Below the pieces are notes generated by a model that did not search any database, was not told the DNA's origin, and saw only the letters and a list, made by a program, of their open reading frames with translations. This document shows, piece after piece, positions 1 to 8,534 of a stretch of DNA of 64,000 nucleotides; position 1 is the first letter of the stretch, and each line of letters opens with the position of its first letter. The translations under genes were made by a program, and so were the position numbers. The DNA lies in NCBI RefSeq assembly GCF_015550595.1, contig NZ_JADNBB010000007.1, forward strand, positions 170,305 through 234,304. Reading direction: 5' to 3'. This DNA comes from Parabacteroides goldsteinii (GTDB lineage: Bacteria; Bacteroidota; Bacteroidia; Bacteroidales; Tannerellaceae).

Positions 1-202
1 TGCCTTGTTTACGCACGACAGAGGCATCCAGGTGATAAGTCATCTTATCTGCCTTTATTTCCAACTCCGGAGGTTTAGCCACAACTACCACTTCTCCGAT
101 ATCCTGATCAGGTATGGTGTCCGGCATAATAAACTGCGCCGATAGATCTCCCAGATAAAAGAGCCCCGATAATGTGGCTAATAAAAATTTACTTCTACTC
201 AT
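1..202 (-). CDS. Outer-membrane beta-barrel / TonB-receptor-like protein, N-terminal part
   Basis: The gene runs off the left edge, so only about 67 codons are visible. They begin at ATG (complement of 200-202) with MSRSKFLLATLSGLF, a signal peptide ending near LSAQ. A segment reading DIGEVVVVAKPPELEIKADK follows. In Bacteroidetes barrel proteins, a VVV.AKP..EIKADK stretch right after the signal usually starts the plug domain, without a preceding carboxypeptidase-like domain. The product would sit in the outer membrane. The ligand cannot be told from this fragment, and the family call rests on this short motif only. Confidence 0.6.
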   Translation of the reverse strand, partial: MSRSKFLLATLSGLFYLGDLSAQFIMPDTIPDQDIGEVVVVAKPPELEIKADKMTYHLDASVVRKQG

Positions 203-304
203 ATCCCTTTGTTTTTTATCCAAAAGTAAACGAGCAGAAGCAAGCAGGGAAATTATTGTGACAAACGACAGGAGTTCGTTGACGAATGGTTTATTATTCT
301 TTAA

Positions 305-335
305 TTTGTTGATACAAAGAAATTACGCAACTTTG
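305..335 (+). promoter_or_regulatory. Predicted promoter of the toxin-antitoxin pair
   Basis: TTTG at 305-308 and CAACTTTG at 328-335 are separated by 19 bases. This fits the Bacteroidetes -33 (TTTG) and -7 (TAnnTTTG) elements apart from C for T at the first base of the -7 box. Transcription would start near 342, about 23 bases before the antitoxin ATG. Confidence 0.5.
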
Positions 336-364
336 TAACTATAATCATTTAAAGAATAAGTAAT

Positions 365-562
365 ATGGATACGACAATCAAAAAAGTAGAACTTTCCATT
401 CCGGAAGTAGATATGGCTTTGTTGAAAGAGCTGGCTAAAAAGTTCGGTTGGAGTATCGGGAAGAAAAAATCCGGTATCGAAAAAGGATTGGATGATATTG
501 CTGCCGGAAGAGTGCGCAAAGCTAAAAATGCAGAAGAGATGTTCAAACAAATACTTGGATAG
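365..562 (+). CDS. Type II antitoxin, partner of a YafQ-like toxin
   Basis: This 65-residue acidic/basic protein starts MDTTIKKVELSIPEVDM and ends with a charged helix, KNAEEMFKQILG. Small proteins of this form lie directly before YafQ/RelE-type toxins in Bacteroidetes, where they neutralise the toxin and bind the operon promoter. The stop codon lies one base before the toxin ATG, so the two are co-transcribed from the promoter at 305-335. The beta-strand-like N-terminus (KKVELSIPE) suggests a DNA-binding dimerisation strand and the C-terminal helix would bind the toxin; both are inferred. The toxin is broken, so this is probably an orphan antitoxin. Confidence 0.75.
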   Translation: MDTTIKKVELSIPEVDMALLKELAKKFGWSIGKKKSGIEKGLDDIAAGRVRKAKNAEEMFKQILG

Positions 563-563
563 C

Positions 564-836
564 ATGTATGAGTTAGAATATGCCAACAGCTTTGAGAAAG
601 ACCTTAAAAGGTGCAAAAAAAGAGGTTATAACCTGCAACTTCTTCAGGAAGCTATTGATATTCTTCAAGAAAAAGGAGAACTACCTGCCTAATATCGTCC
701 CCACAAACTCAGCGACAAACTTGCCGGCCTATGGGAGTGCCATATCAAAGGCGACTGGCTTCTGATATGGCTACAAAATGATACGGAATTAATCCTGATC
801 ATGACCGATACGGGGACGCATGCGGATTTATTCTAA
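564..836 (+). pseudogene. yafQ: YafQ-family mRNA interferase toxin with in-frame stop
   Basis: Translated from ATG 564, the frame reads MYELEYANSFEKDLKRCKKR and stops at TAA 690-692. It then continues in the same frame as YRPHKLSDKLAGLWECHI, GDWLLIW and TGTHADLF to a stop at 834-836. With the stop read as one residue the product is 90 residues, the usual YafQ size. The residues corresponding to the YafQ active site (His of PHKL, His and Asp of CHIKGD, His of THADLF) all lie after the stop, so the truncated product should be inactive. Family members usually have a charged residue such as Lys here, so a single AAA-to-TAA change explains the lesion. A sequencing error cannot be excluded. Confidence 0.85.
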
Positions 837-1417
837 ACAGTTTCCTCTTCCTCAAACTCCTGTAATTCCTCCAGCCCTTTTTTCATTGCTTCCACCTTCG
901 AAGAATCCCATCGATACTCGATAAAACTACCTACAAGTGCTATAACAGATGCTGAAATAAAGATAAAAGTTATTCTGTTAGTACCCAATTTCCCATACGA
1001 AAAAAAGAGAACTGTCATCAAAACCAAGCCTGATATGACAATAATAGGATAGCCCAATCTCATAAATTTCTGATATAATAATAATCGCCGAAAAGAGTCC
1101 GTCAACGGCTTTTCCACACTAAATCCGTAAAAAGTAATAAAAGCCGGCAGTCCCCCCAATATGATAGCAACCATAAAGCCGACCAAGCAACAGGCCATAA
1201 ATAACGGAGTTCCAAATAAGAAAGGACTGAAGACTGTCAATAGTATGCAAACAAAATATATACAATATCCGATTATAATCTTCCACATTAAACGTTCCCT
1301 AGCCGTTAATATACGGCTGGTGATCATATGTTTAACAATCCTTCTATTCAATATTTCATTCTTTTGCAAACGTTCATTTAATATATTCCAGTTCGCTTTC
1401 AATTCATTTAAATCCAT
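833..1417 (-). CDS. Membrane protein partner of ECF sigma factor (possible anti-sigma)
   Basis: This 194-residue protein has a soluble N-terminus (MDLNELKANWNILNERLQ), two hydrophobic pairs at about residues 45-95 and 120-165 (four membrane segments in all), and an acidic tail ending EFEEEETV. It lies 12 bases downstream of an ECF sigma gene in the same direction. Small membrane proteins in this position in Bacteroidetes are thought to hold the sigma factor inactive. I see no zinc-binding HxxxCxxC motif or FecR domain, so the anti-sigma role is inferred from position only. Its 3' end overlaps the end of the convergent toxin remnant by four bases. Confidence 0.6.
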   Translation of the reverse strand: MDLNELKANWNILNERLQKNEILNRRIVKHMITSRILTARERLMWKIIIGYCIYFVCILLTVFSPFLFGTPLFMACCLVGFMVAIILGGLPAFITFYGFSVEKPLTDSFRRLLLYQKFMRLGYPIIVISGLVLMTVLFFSYGKLGTNRITFIFISASVIALVGSFIEYRWDSSKVEAMKKGLEELQEFEEEETV

Positions 1418-1429
1418 AAAGCTGTTTTT

Positions 1430-1918
1430 TTATTCGTTCGACATCTGTTTCAGTTTCTCTTTAATACGATTGAGCTTAACGGCCACATTATTACGTGATA
1501 TACCGGTGATATCCGCCATTTCCTGATAACTTCTTTCTTCCAGCCAGAGCAGGATCAAAGCACGCTCCAAACGTCCCAGACAATTGATCATCCGGTAGAG
1601 TTCATGAAGTTGAGCCGTTTTATCTTCTTCCTCTGCCACCGCTTCCAGATCGACCGAGATAGGTACCACTTCCGGTCGTGACTTGGATTTGCGGAAAAAA
1701 GAGATACAAGTATTCAGTCCGATGCGATACACCCAGGTCGAAGCCTTACACTCGCCCCGGAAGCGGGGAAAAGCTTTCCATAGGTTGATCACGACTTCCT
1801 GATACAAGTCGTTCAGATTGTCCGGATCGGTAGCGTAGATATAGCATACCTTATATATCACTTGTTTGTATTCCTCTACAAGTTCTATAAACTCCTTCTC
1901 TTGTTGTTGTGCATTCAT
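1430..1918 (-). CDS. ECF RNA polymerase sigma factor
   Basis: The 162-residue protein has region 2 at about residues 15-80 (VCYIYATDPDNLNDLYQEVVINLWKAF is typical of 2.1-2.2, followed by ASTWVYRIGLNTCISFFRK) and region 4 at about 105-155, with the helix-turn-helix YQEMADITGISRNNVAVKLNR. It would direct RNA polymerase to a small regulon. The downstream membrane protein is the likely controller. The gene is divergent from the CxxCH beta-propeller gene at 2087, with 168 bases between the starts, so that gene is a candidate target. Confidence 0.9.
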   Translation of the reverse strand: MNAQQQEKEFIELVEEYKQVIYKVCYIYATDPDNLNDLYQEVVINLWKAFPRFRGECKASTWVYRIGLNTCISFFRKSKSRPEVVPISVDLEAVAEEEDKTAQLHELYRMINCLGRLERALILLWLEERSYQEMADITGISRNNVAVKLNRIKEKLKQMSNE

Positions 1919-2029
1919 TAAGCTTGCTCTATCGTATTATTTACTATATCAGTCGTCAAAGAAATCGGAAAATTACAGTAAAGGAAGGAAAATTAACAAA
2001 ATAAATAAAGTCGATTACTGCAAAAGGGC

Positions 2030-2037
2030 TATTTTTG
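2030..2037 (+). promoter_or_regulatory. -7 promoter element before the propeller/CxxCH gene
   Basis: TATTTTTG matches TAnnTTTG exactly and lies 49 bases before the ATG at 2087. No clear TTTG is present at the right distance upstream, which would fit a promoter needing an alternative sigma factor or activator. Confidence 0.4.
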
Positions 2038-2086
2038 TCCTTATCGATAAGTAGACCAATCTATTACACATTCAAAGACGTAGCAT

Positions 2087-4450
2087 ATGAAAAACTACAA
2101 GCTAATCTTTATACTCCTGGCAGTTGTGTATGGCGCAAACATACAACTCCCTGCCCAGCAAATGGTTCCCAAGACAATTACACTGACCCAAAAGGCAAAA
2201 GAACAACTGGCCGGTAAGCAGATATTATATATAGAGCGGGAACAGTATGCACCCGACCATCACAACACAGCCACCCTATTCCAGAAGGGAGAGATCAACG
2301 AGAGCAGTTTCTTTCCGGGAGGGGCGATGCGTATCTATGATGTCGACAGCGGGAATATCACGACACTGATAGAATTGAAAGACGGCGTGGTTCGTGACCC
2401 GGAGTTATCTTTCGACGGGAAAAAGATCATCTTCTCCATGCGGAAGAACAAGGACGACTTTTATCATATCTATGAAATGAATGTGGACGGCAGCGGTATG
2501 AAACAGCTCACCTTCGCAGAAGGAGTATCCGATATCGATCCGCTTTACCTACCGGATGGAGGAATCGTATTCAGTTCTACCCGCCAACCGAAATACTGTA
2601 TGTGCAACCGCCATATTATGTGTAACCTCTACCGGATGGAGGCTGACGGTGCCAACATCACACAGATCGGCATCAGCACATTATTCGAAGGGCACTCTTC
2701 CCTATTGAGCGACGGAAGAATATTGTACGACCGTTGGGAATATGTAGACCGTAACTTCGGAGATGCCCAAGGATTATGGACGGTAAACCCGGACGGGACA
2801 AAGCATTCCATCTATTACGGTAACAATACCCAATCGCCGGGTGGTGTCATCGATGCACGACAAATCCCCGGAACCGATCAGGTTATCTGCATCTTCGGTT
2901 CCTGCCACGACCGCCCCTGGGGTGCACTGGCTATTATCGACCGCAAAAAAGGAGTGGACGGCGTAGAGCCAGTCCTGCAAATATGGCCGGAAGAAAGCCT
3001 GAAGCTGGTGGGTAAAGGTGACCTGGACTCTTTCAAATGGATCGAATACTTCTTCGAAGACCCTTATCCACTCAATGAGAACTTCTTCCTGACCTCAAGA
3101 ACGATCTGGGCAAAGCCCGGCGGATGGATGCACCTGGACTCCAAATCGGGTATTTACCTGGTTGGCCGCGACGGTACACAGGAGCTGATACTTGAAGGCG
3201 ACCGGAGCCTCTTCGACCCGATGATCATCGAATCGCGTCCCAAACCGCACGCCATTCCTTCGAACAGAAATTATACTGATAAGAAAGGAACCTTCTACGT
3301 GCAGAACGTTTATCAAGGTACACACATGAAAGGTATAGAGCCCGGTACCGCAAAATATCTGCGAATCATCGAATCGCCGGAGAAAAGAACCTGGACACAG
3401 AGCGGCTGGGGCGGACAAGGTGAACAGGCCCCTGCTGTAAACTGGCATAGCTTCGAAAATAAACGTATCCTGGGAGAAGTTCCGGTAGAGGCGGATGGCT
3501 CCGCCAACTTTGAAGTTCCTTCCGGCACGTTCGTCTACTTCCAGTTGCTGGATAAGGATAAAAAGATGATCCAGTCTATGCGAAGCGGCACAATGCTTAT
3601 GCCGGGTGAGGTAAATGGCTGTATCGGTTGCCACGAAGACCGCCTGAGCATACCCAGCACCATGGGCCCAACCCCGTTGGCTCTGAAAAAAGCACCGGTC
3701 AAATTGAGCGGCTGGATGGGTAAAGCCCCAAAGAACTTCTCGTTCATGGAACAGGTACAACCCATCCTGGATAAAAGTTGCGTCCGTTGTCACGACTTCG
3801 ACCCGAAGAACCGCGACAAGCTCGTACTGGCAAAAGACAAGAACCCGTTCTTTAATGCTGCTTACGTAAACCTGTACGTTAAGAAAGAAATCAAGTTGGT
3901 AGGCGGCGGCCCGGCCCCGATACAAGAACCTTACACCTGGGGATCGCATGCCAGCAAACTAACCAAAGTGATCGACAGCGACCATCACGGCGTAAAGCTA
4001 TCGGCCAAAGAGAAGGAGATCCTTTATACCTGGATGGACCTGAACGGCGTTTACTACCCGGTTTACGAGTCGGCATTCGACTCGACACTGGCAGGACGAA
4101 GTCCGCTCTTTAACCAGGAAATAGAAGAGCTGAAACAACTGACCAATATAAACATATGGGATCTGAACCACCACGGACGGAAACTGACCGCGCAAATATC
4201 CTTCGACCGCCCGGAGGCCAGCCCTTGCCTGGACGGCATACGGAACGATAAACAGAAGTATTCGCGCGCTGTCGAGATCATCCGGACCGGACAGAAGCGC
4301 CTGAAAGCCACGCCGCGCGGTGATATCGAAAAAGACCTTGTCCCCTGCGAACGCCACAAAGCGCAACTCCGCAAATATGCCGAACGGCTTAAGATCGAAC
4401 AGCAGAACTGCTCGGTCATCGGGGAATACGGTAAAGTATACGACAGGTAA
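2087..4450 (+). CDS. Secreted TolB-like propeller protein with two CxxCH haem motifs (HzsA-type middle domain)
   Basis: The 787-residue protein begins with a signal peptide (MKNYKLIFILLAVVYGANIQLPAQ). Repeated WD40/PD40-like blades follow, for example DPELSFDGKKIIFSMRK and IDPLYLPDGGIVFSSTRQ, giving a TolB-type propeller over about residues 60-330. Further on are CIGCH at about residue 512 and CVRCH at about 565, the c-type haem attachment motif, in a region resembling the middle domain of hydrazine synthase alpha subunits. In Bacteroidetes such proteins are exported and their substrate is unknown; hydrazine chemistry is not implied. A longer paralogue with an extra C-terminal domain lies at 56688-60149. 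The divergent ECF sigma gene may regulate it. Confidence 0.75.
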   Translation: MKNYKLIFILLAVVYGANIQLPAQQMVPKTITLTQKAKEQLAGKQILYIEREQYAPDHHNTATLFQKGEINESSFFPGGAMRIYDVDSGNITTLIELKDGVVRDPELSFDGKKIIFSMRKNKDDFYHIYEMNVDGSGMKQLTFAEGVSDIDPLYLPDGGIVFSSTRQPKYCMCNRHIMCNLYRMEADGANITQIGISTLFEGHSSLLSDGRILYDRWEYVDRNFGDAQGLWTVNPDGTKHSIYYGNNTQSPGGVIDARQIPGTDQVICIFGSCHDRPWGALAIIDRKKGVDGVEPVLQIWPEESLKLVGKGDLDSFKWIEYFFEDPYPLNENFFLTSRTIWAKPGGWMHLDSKSGIYLVGRDGTQELILEGDRSLFDPMIIESRPKPHAIPSNRNYTDKKGTFYVQNVYQGTHMKGIEPGTAKYLRIIESPEKRTWTQSGWGGQGEQAPAVNWHSFENKRILGEVPVEADGSANFEVPSGTFVYFQLLDKDKKMIQSMRSGTMLMPGEVNGCIGCHEDRLSIPSTMGPTPLALKKAPVKLSGWMGKAPKNFSFMEQVQPILDKSCVRCHDFDPKNRDKLVLAKDKNPFFNAAYVNLYVKKEIKLVGGGPAPIQEPYTWGSHASKLTKVIDSDHHGVKLSAKEKEILYTWMDLNGVYYPVYESAFDSTLAGRSPLFNQEIEELKQLTNINIWDLNHHGRKLTAQISFDRPEASPCLDGIRNDKQKYSRAVEIIRTGQKRLKATPRGDIEKDLVPCERHKAQLRKYAERLKIEQQNCSVIGEYGKVYDR

Positions 4451-4484
4451 GCCGGAAAGTCTACCCGCCTGCGCTCAAAAATAT

Positions 4485-4600
4485 TTTGCCATGCGGTTGG
4501 CAAAACTTTGTCACGCACAGGGCAAACTCTTGCCATGCCAGTGGCACAACCTTGCCAACCGCATGGCATGACTCTGTCACTGGTATGACAAGGCTTTGTC
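4485..4600. repeat. 22-bp-period palindromic tandem array A
   Basis: Five consecutive 22-bp units start at 4485, 4507, 4529, 4551 and 4573, and a sixth begins at 4595. Most units follow YTTGYCA, seven variable bases, GGCA, two or three bases, AC, so each can fold on itself. The core of unit 1 (4487-4503) is the exact reverse complement of 4552-4568 in unit 4. The array fills the gap between two convergent genes (ends at 4450 and 4613) and could end transcription from both sides. Confidence 0.8.
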
Positions 4601-4612
4601 TCTAATATGGAA

Positions 4613-5206
4613 CTATCTGTTGTTCTTGATAAGGTTCATAAACTCCTCGCGGGTCTTTGCCTGCTGGAAGAAGCCTGTGAAATCGGAAGTAGTAGTCAGG
4701 GAGTTTTGCTTTTCCACACCACGCATCTGCATACACATATGTTGTGCTTCGATCACGACCATTACACCCAGCGGATCGAGTGTCTGCTGGATACAATCCT
4801 TGATCTGCATCGTCAGGCGTTCCTGGATCTGCAAACGACGGGCAAAGATATCCACCACCCGGGGTATCTTGCTTAAGCCTGTAATATATTTCTTAGGAAT
4901 ATAAGCGACATGTGCCTTCCCGAAGAATGGAAGCATATGATGCTCGCAAAGAGAGAAGAAATCGATATCTTTCACAATAACCATCTGCTTGTAATCTTCT
5001 TCCTGAAACATGGCGGAAGCCAATACTTTCGCAGGGTCTTCGTTATATCCTTTGGTTAAAAACTGCATAGCCTTCGCTACGCGTTCCGGCGTCTTAAGCA
5101 AACCTTCGCGTTCGGCATCCTCACCCAGCAAACCGAGTATTCCTTTGTAATGGCCTGCCAGTTCTTCACGTGCCGCCAAGGTCTTGTCGTTTATTTCTTC
5201 TATCAT
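4613..5206 (-). CDS. folE: GTP cyclohydrolase I
   Basis: This enzyme converts GTP to 7,8-dihydroneopterin triphosphate, the first step of folate biosynthesis. The sequence contains the zinc-site signature [10 protein letters not shown] and a second ligand Cys in QHMCMQMRG, plus the conserved RVAKAM and TSDFTGFF regions. An in-frame start at 5248 would add 14 residues, but [16 protein letters not shown] from ATG 5206 gives 197 residues, normal for the family, so that start is preferred. It is the last gene of a conserved minus-strand operon (DUF1599, DoxX, tpiA, SPOR, folE). Confidence 0.95.
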   Translation of the reverse strand: MIEEINDKTLAAREELAGHYKGILGLLGEDAEREGLLKTPERVAKAMQFLTKGYNEDPAKVLASAMFQEEDYKQMVIVKDIDFFSLCEHHMLPFFGKAHVAYIPKKYITGLSKIPRVVDIFARRLQIQERLTMQIKDCIQQTLDPLGVMVVIEAQHMCMQMRGVEKQNSLTTTSDFTGFFQQAKTREEFMNLIKNNR

Positions 5207-5251
5207 TTTTGTATTATATAATAAAGGAAGGCGAAAGAGTTTTCGCACCTG

Positions 5252-5755
5252 TTAATTCAGAGGGATCTTTACTTCTTCTCTAACAATATACATTTCCTTT
5301 CCGAACGAAGGAAAAGCAGTCATCAGCTGGCGCTGCATATGGTAAGCTTCTTCGTGCGAACGGAAATCACCTACACGCAACCTCCAGAATGGAGCGGTAT
5401 AAGTAACGTAGGTCGGGACGTCAGGGAAAAGTTCTTTTACCTTCTTCTCTTTCTCAAATGCTTCATCTTTCGACTTGCGCTGGTTGTTACCGGAGAAGAC
5501 CTGTGTCCGGAAACCTTGTATCTTAAGGAAAGCAGTGCTATCCGTCTTCTCAACATTATCACCCGACAAACGTACTCCTACTAAATCCCGGAGAGCCTGG
5601 GGCTGGTTGATTATCACCTCGCCTTTACCCGGCTTCGAAGTCTGGAGGTCATCGAAGATTGTCTGAACCGATCCGTCGACACTTGTCTGTGCAGACGCTC
5701 CGGTCACACAGGCCAGCAACATGAATAATAAAATGATACAAGGGAAATTCTTCAT
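5252..5755 (-). CDS. Exported SPOR-domain protein
   Basis: The 167-residue protein starts at ATG 5755 (MKNFPCIILLFMLLAC); a seven-codon upstream extension would need a TTG start. It has a signal peptide ending near GASAQ and a C-terminal SPOR-like domain over about residues 75-165 (KIQGFRTQVFSGNN, then FWRLRVGDFRSHEEAYHMQRQL). SPOR domains bind denuded peptidoglycan glycans, often at division sites. A periplasmic envelope role is therefore likely, though the exact function is unknown. It lies between tpiA and folE in a conserved operon. Confidence 0.85.
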   Translation of the reverse strand: MKNFPCIILLFMLLACVTGASAQTSVDGSVQTIFDDLQTSKPGKGEVIINQPQALRDLVGVRLSGDNVEKTDSTAFLKIQGFRTQVFSGNNQRKSKDEAFEKEKKVKELFPDVPTYVTYTAPFWRLRVGDFRSHEEAYHMQRQLMTAFPSFGKEMYIVREEVKIPLN

Positions 5756-5824
5756 TGTGATTGTTTTTATGTTCAAATCGAGAGGGAGGGAGCAGAACCG
5801 CTCCTTCCCTACAAGATAATGTCA

Positions 5825-6580
5825 TTAAAATGCTTCGATGATCGGCATGAATTTATCAACAGCCAGAGAAGCACCACCGATCAGACCACCGTCTACGTTC
5901 GGTTTAGAGAACAATTCTTTAGCGTTACCTGCATTTGCGCTACCGCCATACAGAATTGTGCAATTGTCAGCTACTGTGTTACCGTATTTAGCAGCCAGTG
6001 TAGCACGGATGTGAGCGTGGATTTCTTCGGCCTGTTCAGCTGTAGCAGTCTTACCTGTTCCGATAGCCCATACCGGTTCGTAAGCCAGAACGATCTTACC
6101 GAAATCTTCAGCAGAAAGATCGAACAATGATTCTTTGATCTGAGCGTCTACCACTTCGAAATGTTTGCCGGCTTCTCTTTCTTCCAATACTTCACCGATA
6201 CAGAAGATCGGAGTCAGACCGTTAGCCAGAGCCAGTTCAACTTTAGTTTTCAGGATAGCCGGAGTTTCGTGATAGTAAGCACGTCTTTCAGAGTGACCGA
6301 GGATCACATATTTAGCACCTGTAGAAGCAACCATTGCAGCTGAAACTTCACCTGTGTAAGCTCCTTTTTCCTTATCTGCACAGTTTTCAGCAGCTACACC
6401 GATCTTGTCTGTATCGATAGCAGCAGCGATGCTTGCCAGGTGAGTGAACGGAGTACCGATGATTACATCACAGTTGATAGCCTTGCCTTTCAGGGCTTCG
6501 TTTAATCCTTTTGCTAATTCCAGGCCTTCCTGAAGAGTTGTGTTCATCTTCCAGTTTCCTGCAACAATATTCTTTCTCAT
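5825..6580 (-). CDS. tpiA: Triosephosphate isomerase
   Basis: This 251-residue TIM-barrel enzyme interconverts dihydroxyacetone phosphate and glyceraldehyde 3-phosphate in glycolysis. The active-site Lys is in NWKMN, the electrophilic His in LGHSERR, the catalytic Glu in [11 protein letters not shown], and the phosphate-binding loop is [10 protein letters not shown]. The length is standard. It lies 34 bases after the DoxX gene and before the SPOR gene, in the same orientation. Confidence 0.98.
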   Translation of the reverse strand: MRKNIVAGNWKMNTTLQEGLELAKGLNEALKGKAINCDVIIGTPFTHLASIAAAIDTDKIGVAAENCADKEKGAYTGEVSAAMVASTGAKYVILGHSERRAYYHETPAILKTKVELALANGLTPIFCIGEVLEEREAGKHFEVVDAQIKESLFDLSAEDFGKIVLAYEPVWAIGTGKTATAEQAEEIHAHIRATLAAKYGNTVADNCTILYGGSANAGNAKELFSKPNVDGGLIGGASLAVDKFMPIIEAF

Positions 6581-6614
6581 GATTTAATTAATTAAATATA
6601 TAAATAAAAATCTT

Positions 6615-7892
6615 CTATTCTGCCTTGTCTTTCCGTCTCCGGCGGAAACGGAAAAAGTCATATACCCAAACGAGCAGCAAAGGTACGGTAAAAGTTAATA
6701 GGATGGTTATTAGCCAGCCATCTTCTTTTTCTTTTGTTTTATTTACGTCGAGATGCTTCTCGATTTCAGCCTTCACATGTTCCTCGTCGGGAATATCGTT
6801 GTAATGCCATTTACCCAGTACAGAACCGTCTTTCAACAGGACAAGCCCCGGGTTGGAACGGATGATCGTCTTCAGTAACACTTCATCGGCCATACGGAAC
6901 GGATATTCGGCTCCGGTATTATCGCTCCATTCGTCGATCATCTCCGGAGAAGAGCCTGTGACGCAATAGAACGGCAATTCATATTCGAGGGCATAATCGT
7001 AAATACTGTTGATCTCGTCGATACGTTCATCGTCCGCTGTTTCCAGCTTCGGGGCGACTAATAAAAGAACAGGATTAGGATTATGCAATATATCGTCTGT
7101 GACATCGTCTCCTTCGGCATTATAGATATTGAAAGAGGCCACCGGCGGTTCGTATCCCTTTTTCAGGAGTTCGGTCTTCGACTCCACGAAAGTCCAGGTA
7201 CTGTCATTCTCCGGGTAGTCTTCCAGCGAGAATTCTTTCTTGACACCGTCTTTCTCATAAACAAAGGTGTAACGATATTCGTCTTCCGGTGCTCCGTCGG
7301 GAATAGCCATCAGCGATGGGATATTCGCCCCGATCTTATACGGACGGAAATCTATGACCGGCAGATGGTTATAGTTCCAATAGGCGAACCCGATACCGGA
7401 GAAGTAAGAAAACAGGGCAACAAACCAATACACTTTAAAGGTAAAGCACTGAAACATCTTTCCGGAATTCATAAACACCATAATCGCCGCTGCGGACAAT
7501 ACCAGGTTCTTGAAGAAGGTCTCCCAGTTGGAGATAACGATCGCATCACCGAAACAGCCACAATCGGAAACCGGATTGAACAGGGCCAGATATAATGTCA
7601 GCGGCGTCATAAACGCCATGAAAAGTAAAACCAGAAAAGAATTATAGCGGCGGTATACGCCGAGCAACATACAAATACCCATCGCGAATTCGGCCGCCGA
7701 TAGGGCAAAAGAGGCTAGAACGGTAAAGGGCTGCAAGAAATCCAGGCCGAAAGAAGTCAGATAATCGCCAATCTTAATGGCTCCCCCCATCGGATCGACC
7801 GCCTTCACAAAACCGGAAAAGATAAACACTACCCCGATCAATAGACGGCTGCACTCTGTCAGTATTTTTATCGCAGTCTCTTTATAGTTCAT
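6615..7892 (-). CDS. DoxX/MauE-type membrane protein with thioredoxin-like domain
   Basis: The 425-residue protein has an N-terminal membrane domain of about five helices (residues 10-190) with RLLIGVVFIFSGFVKAVDPMGG and the DoxX/MauE-like motif SDCGCFGDA. A soluble periplasmic part over about 205-370 looks thioredoxin-like but lacks a CxxC pair. A final membrane segment lies near 395-415, followed by a very basic tail (FRFRRRRKDK). Relatives move electrons or assist thiol chemistry across the membrane; with no CxxC the redox role here is unproven. It sits four bases after the DUF1599 gene and upstream of tpiA. Confidence 0.85.
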   Translation of the reverse strand: MNYKETAIKILTECSRLLIGVVFIFSGFVKAVDPMGGAIKIGDYLTSFGLDFLQPFTVLASFALSAAEFAMGICMLLGVYRRYNSFLVLLFMAFMTPLTLYLALFNPVSDCGCFGDAIVISNWETFFKNLVLSAAAIMVFMNSGKMFQCFTFKVYWFVALFSYFSGIGFAYWNYNHLPVIDFRPYKIGANIPSLMAIPDGAPEDEYRYTFVYEKDGVKKEFSLEDYPENDSTWTFVESKTELLKKGYEPPVASFNIYNAEGDDVTDDILHNPNPVLLLVAPKLETADDERIDEINSIYDYALEYELPFYCVTGSSPEMIDEWSDNTGAEYPFRMADEVLLKTIIRSNPGLVLLKDGSVLGKWHYNDIPDEEHVKAEIEKHLDVNKTKEKEDGWLITILLTFTVPLLLVWVYDFFRFRRRRKDKAE

Positions 7893-7895
7893 ATA

Positions 7896-8441
7896 TTATT
7901 CTTCGCCGTATTCCAGTTTGATCAAACCGAACAGGGCATAATTGATCATATCCATATAGTTGGCATCCACACCTTCCGAGACGATGGTCTTACCGCCGTG
8001 GCTTTCGATCTGCTTCGTACGGTAAATCTTCATCAGGATCAGGTCGGTATAAGAGCTGATACGCATGCTGCGCCAGGCCTCGTCGTAATCATGGTTCTTG
8101 GCATACATCAACTCCTTGGTCTCCGTAATATACTTATCGTACAATGCCAATGCTTCCTCATTCGTCATATCGGTGGTATCCGAAAAACCTTTGGCCAGCT
8201 GGATCAATCCGATCACCCCGTAATTAACGATGGCAACGAACTCGGGACGTATCCCTTCATCCACCATACTTACCCCTTTTATCTCGAGGCTGCGGATACG
8301 GTTTGCTTTAATAAATATCTGGTCGGTCAACGACTGGGGACGCATGATCCGCCACGATGGACCGTAATCTTTCAACTTCTTTTCGAATAACTCCCGGCAC
8401 TGGGAGATCACTTTCTCAAACTGTTCTTTCGTATCAGCCAT
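7896..8441 (-). CDS. DUF1599 domain protein
   Basis: This 181-residue cytoplasmic protein is built of two similar halves: KKLKDYGPSWRIMRPQSLTDQ, and later AKNHDYDEAWRSMRISSYTDL. Each is followed by an RI/RT-containing helix and an NYGVIGLIQL/NYALFGLIKL segment. This is the DUF1599 duplication, whose biochemical role is unknown. The ATG at 8441 (MADTKEQFEK) is chosen because the longer reading frame from 8489 would run through the upstream gene's terminator, and the -7 promoter box at 8461-8468 leaves almost no leader. It is the first gene of the five-gene operon down to folE. Confidence 0.9.
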   Translation of the reverse strand: MADTKEQFEKVISQCRELFEKKLKDYGPSWRIMRPQSLTDQIFIKANRIRSLEIKGVSMVDEGIRPEFVAIVNYGVIGLIQLAKGFSDTTDMTNEEALALYDKYITETKELMYAKNHDYDEAWRSMRISSYTDLILMKIYRTKQIESHGGKTIVSEGVDANYMDMINYALFGLIKLEYGEE

Positions 8442-8460
8442 ATCCAACATTATTATGCCG

Positions 8461-8468
8461 CAAAGATA
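8461..8468 (-). promoter_or_regulatory. -7 element of the DUF1599-to-folE operon promoter
   Basis: On the minus strand the box reads TATCTTTG, an exact TAnnTTTG. The predicted start of transcription is near 8454, so the mRNA would have a leader of a few to about 13 bases and no ribosome-binding site. The box directly follows the U-tract of the terminator at 8482-8515. Confidence 0.5.
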
Positions 8469-8481
8469 GTAAAAAAACAAC

Positions 8482-8515
8482 AAAGGCACAGATGTATGAT
8501 TTCATCCGTGCCTTT
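8482..8515 (-). terminator. Intrinsic terminator after the M23/LysM gene
   Basis: AAAGGCAC (8482-8489) pairs with GTGCCTTT (8508-8515), with extra pairing near the loop. On the minus strand the hairpin is followed by GTTGTTTTTTT. It ends the transcript of the peptidase gene, which stops at 8535. Confidence 0.75.
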
Positions 8516-8534
8516 CCTTTATCTTAAAAATAAC

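Noticed and set aside
3095..3949. 284-codon frame antisense to the propeller/CxxCH gene
   Set aside because: Shadow of a clear coding gene on the other strand; it has no signal, motif or start context. The same applies to the long antisense frame at 56895-58232.
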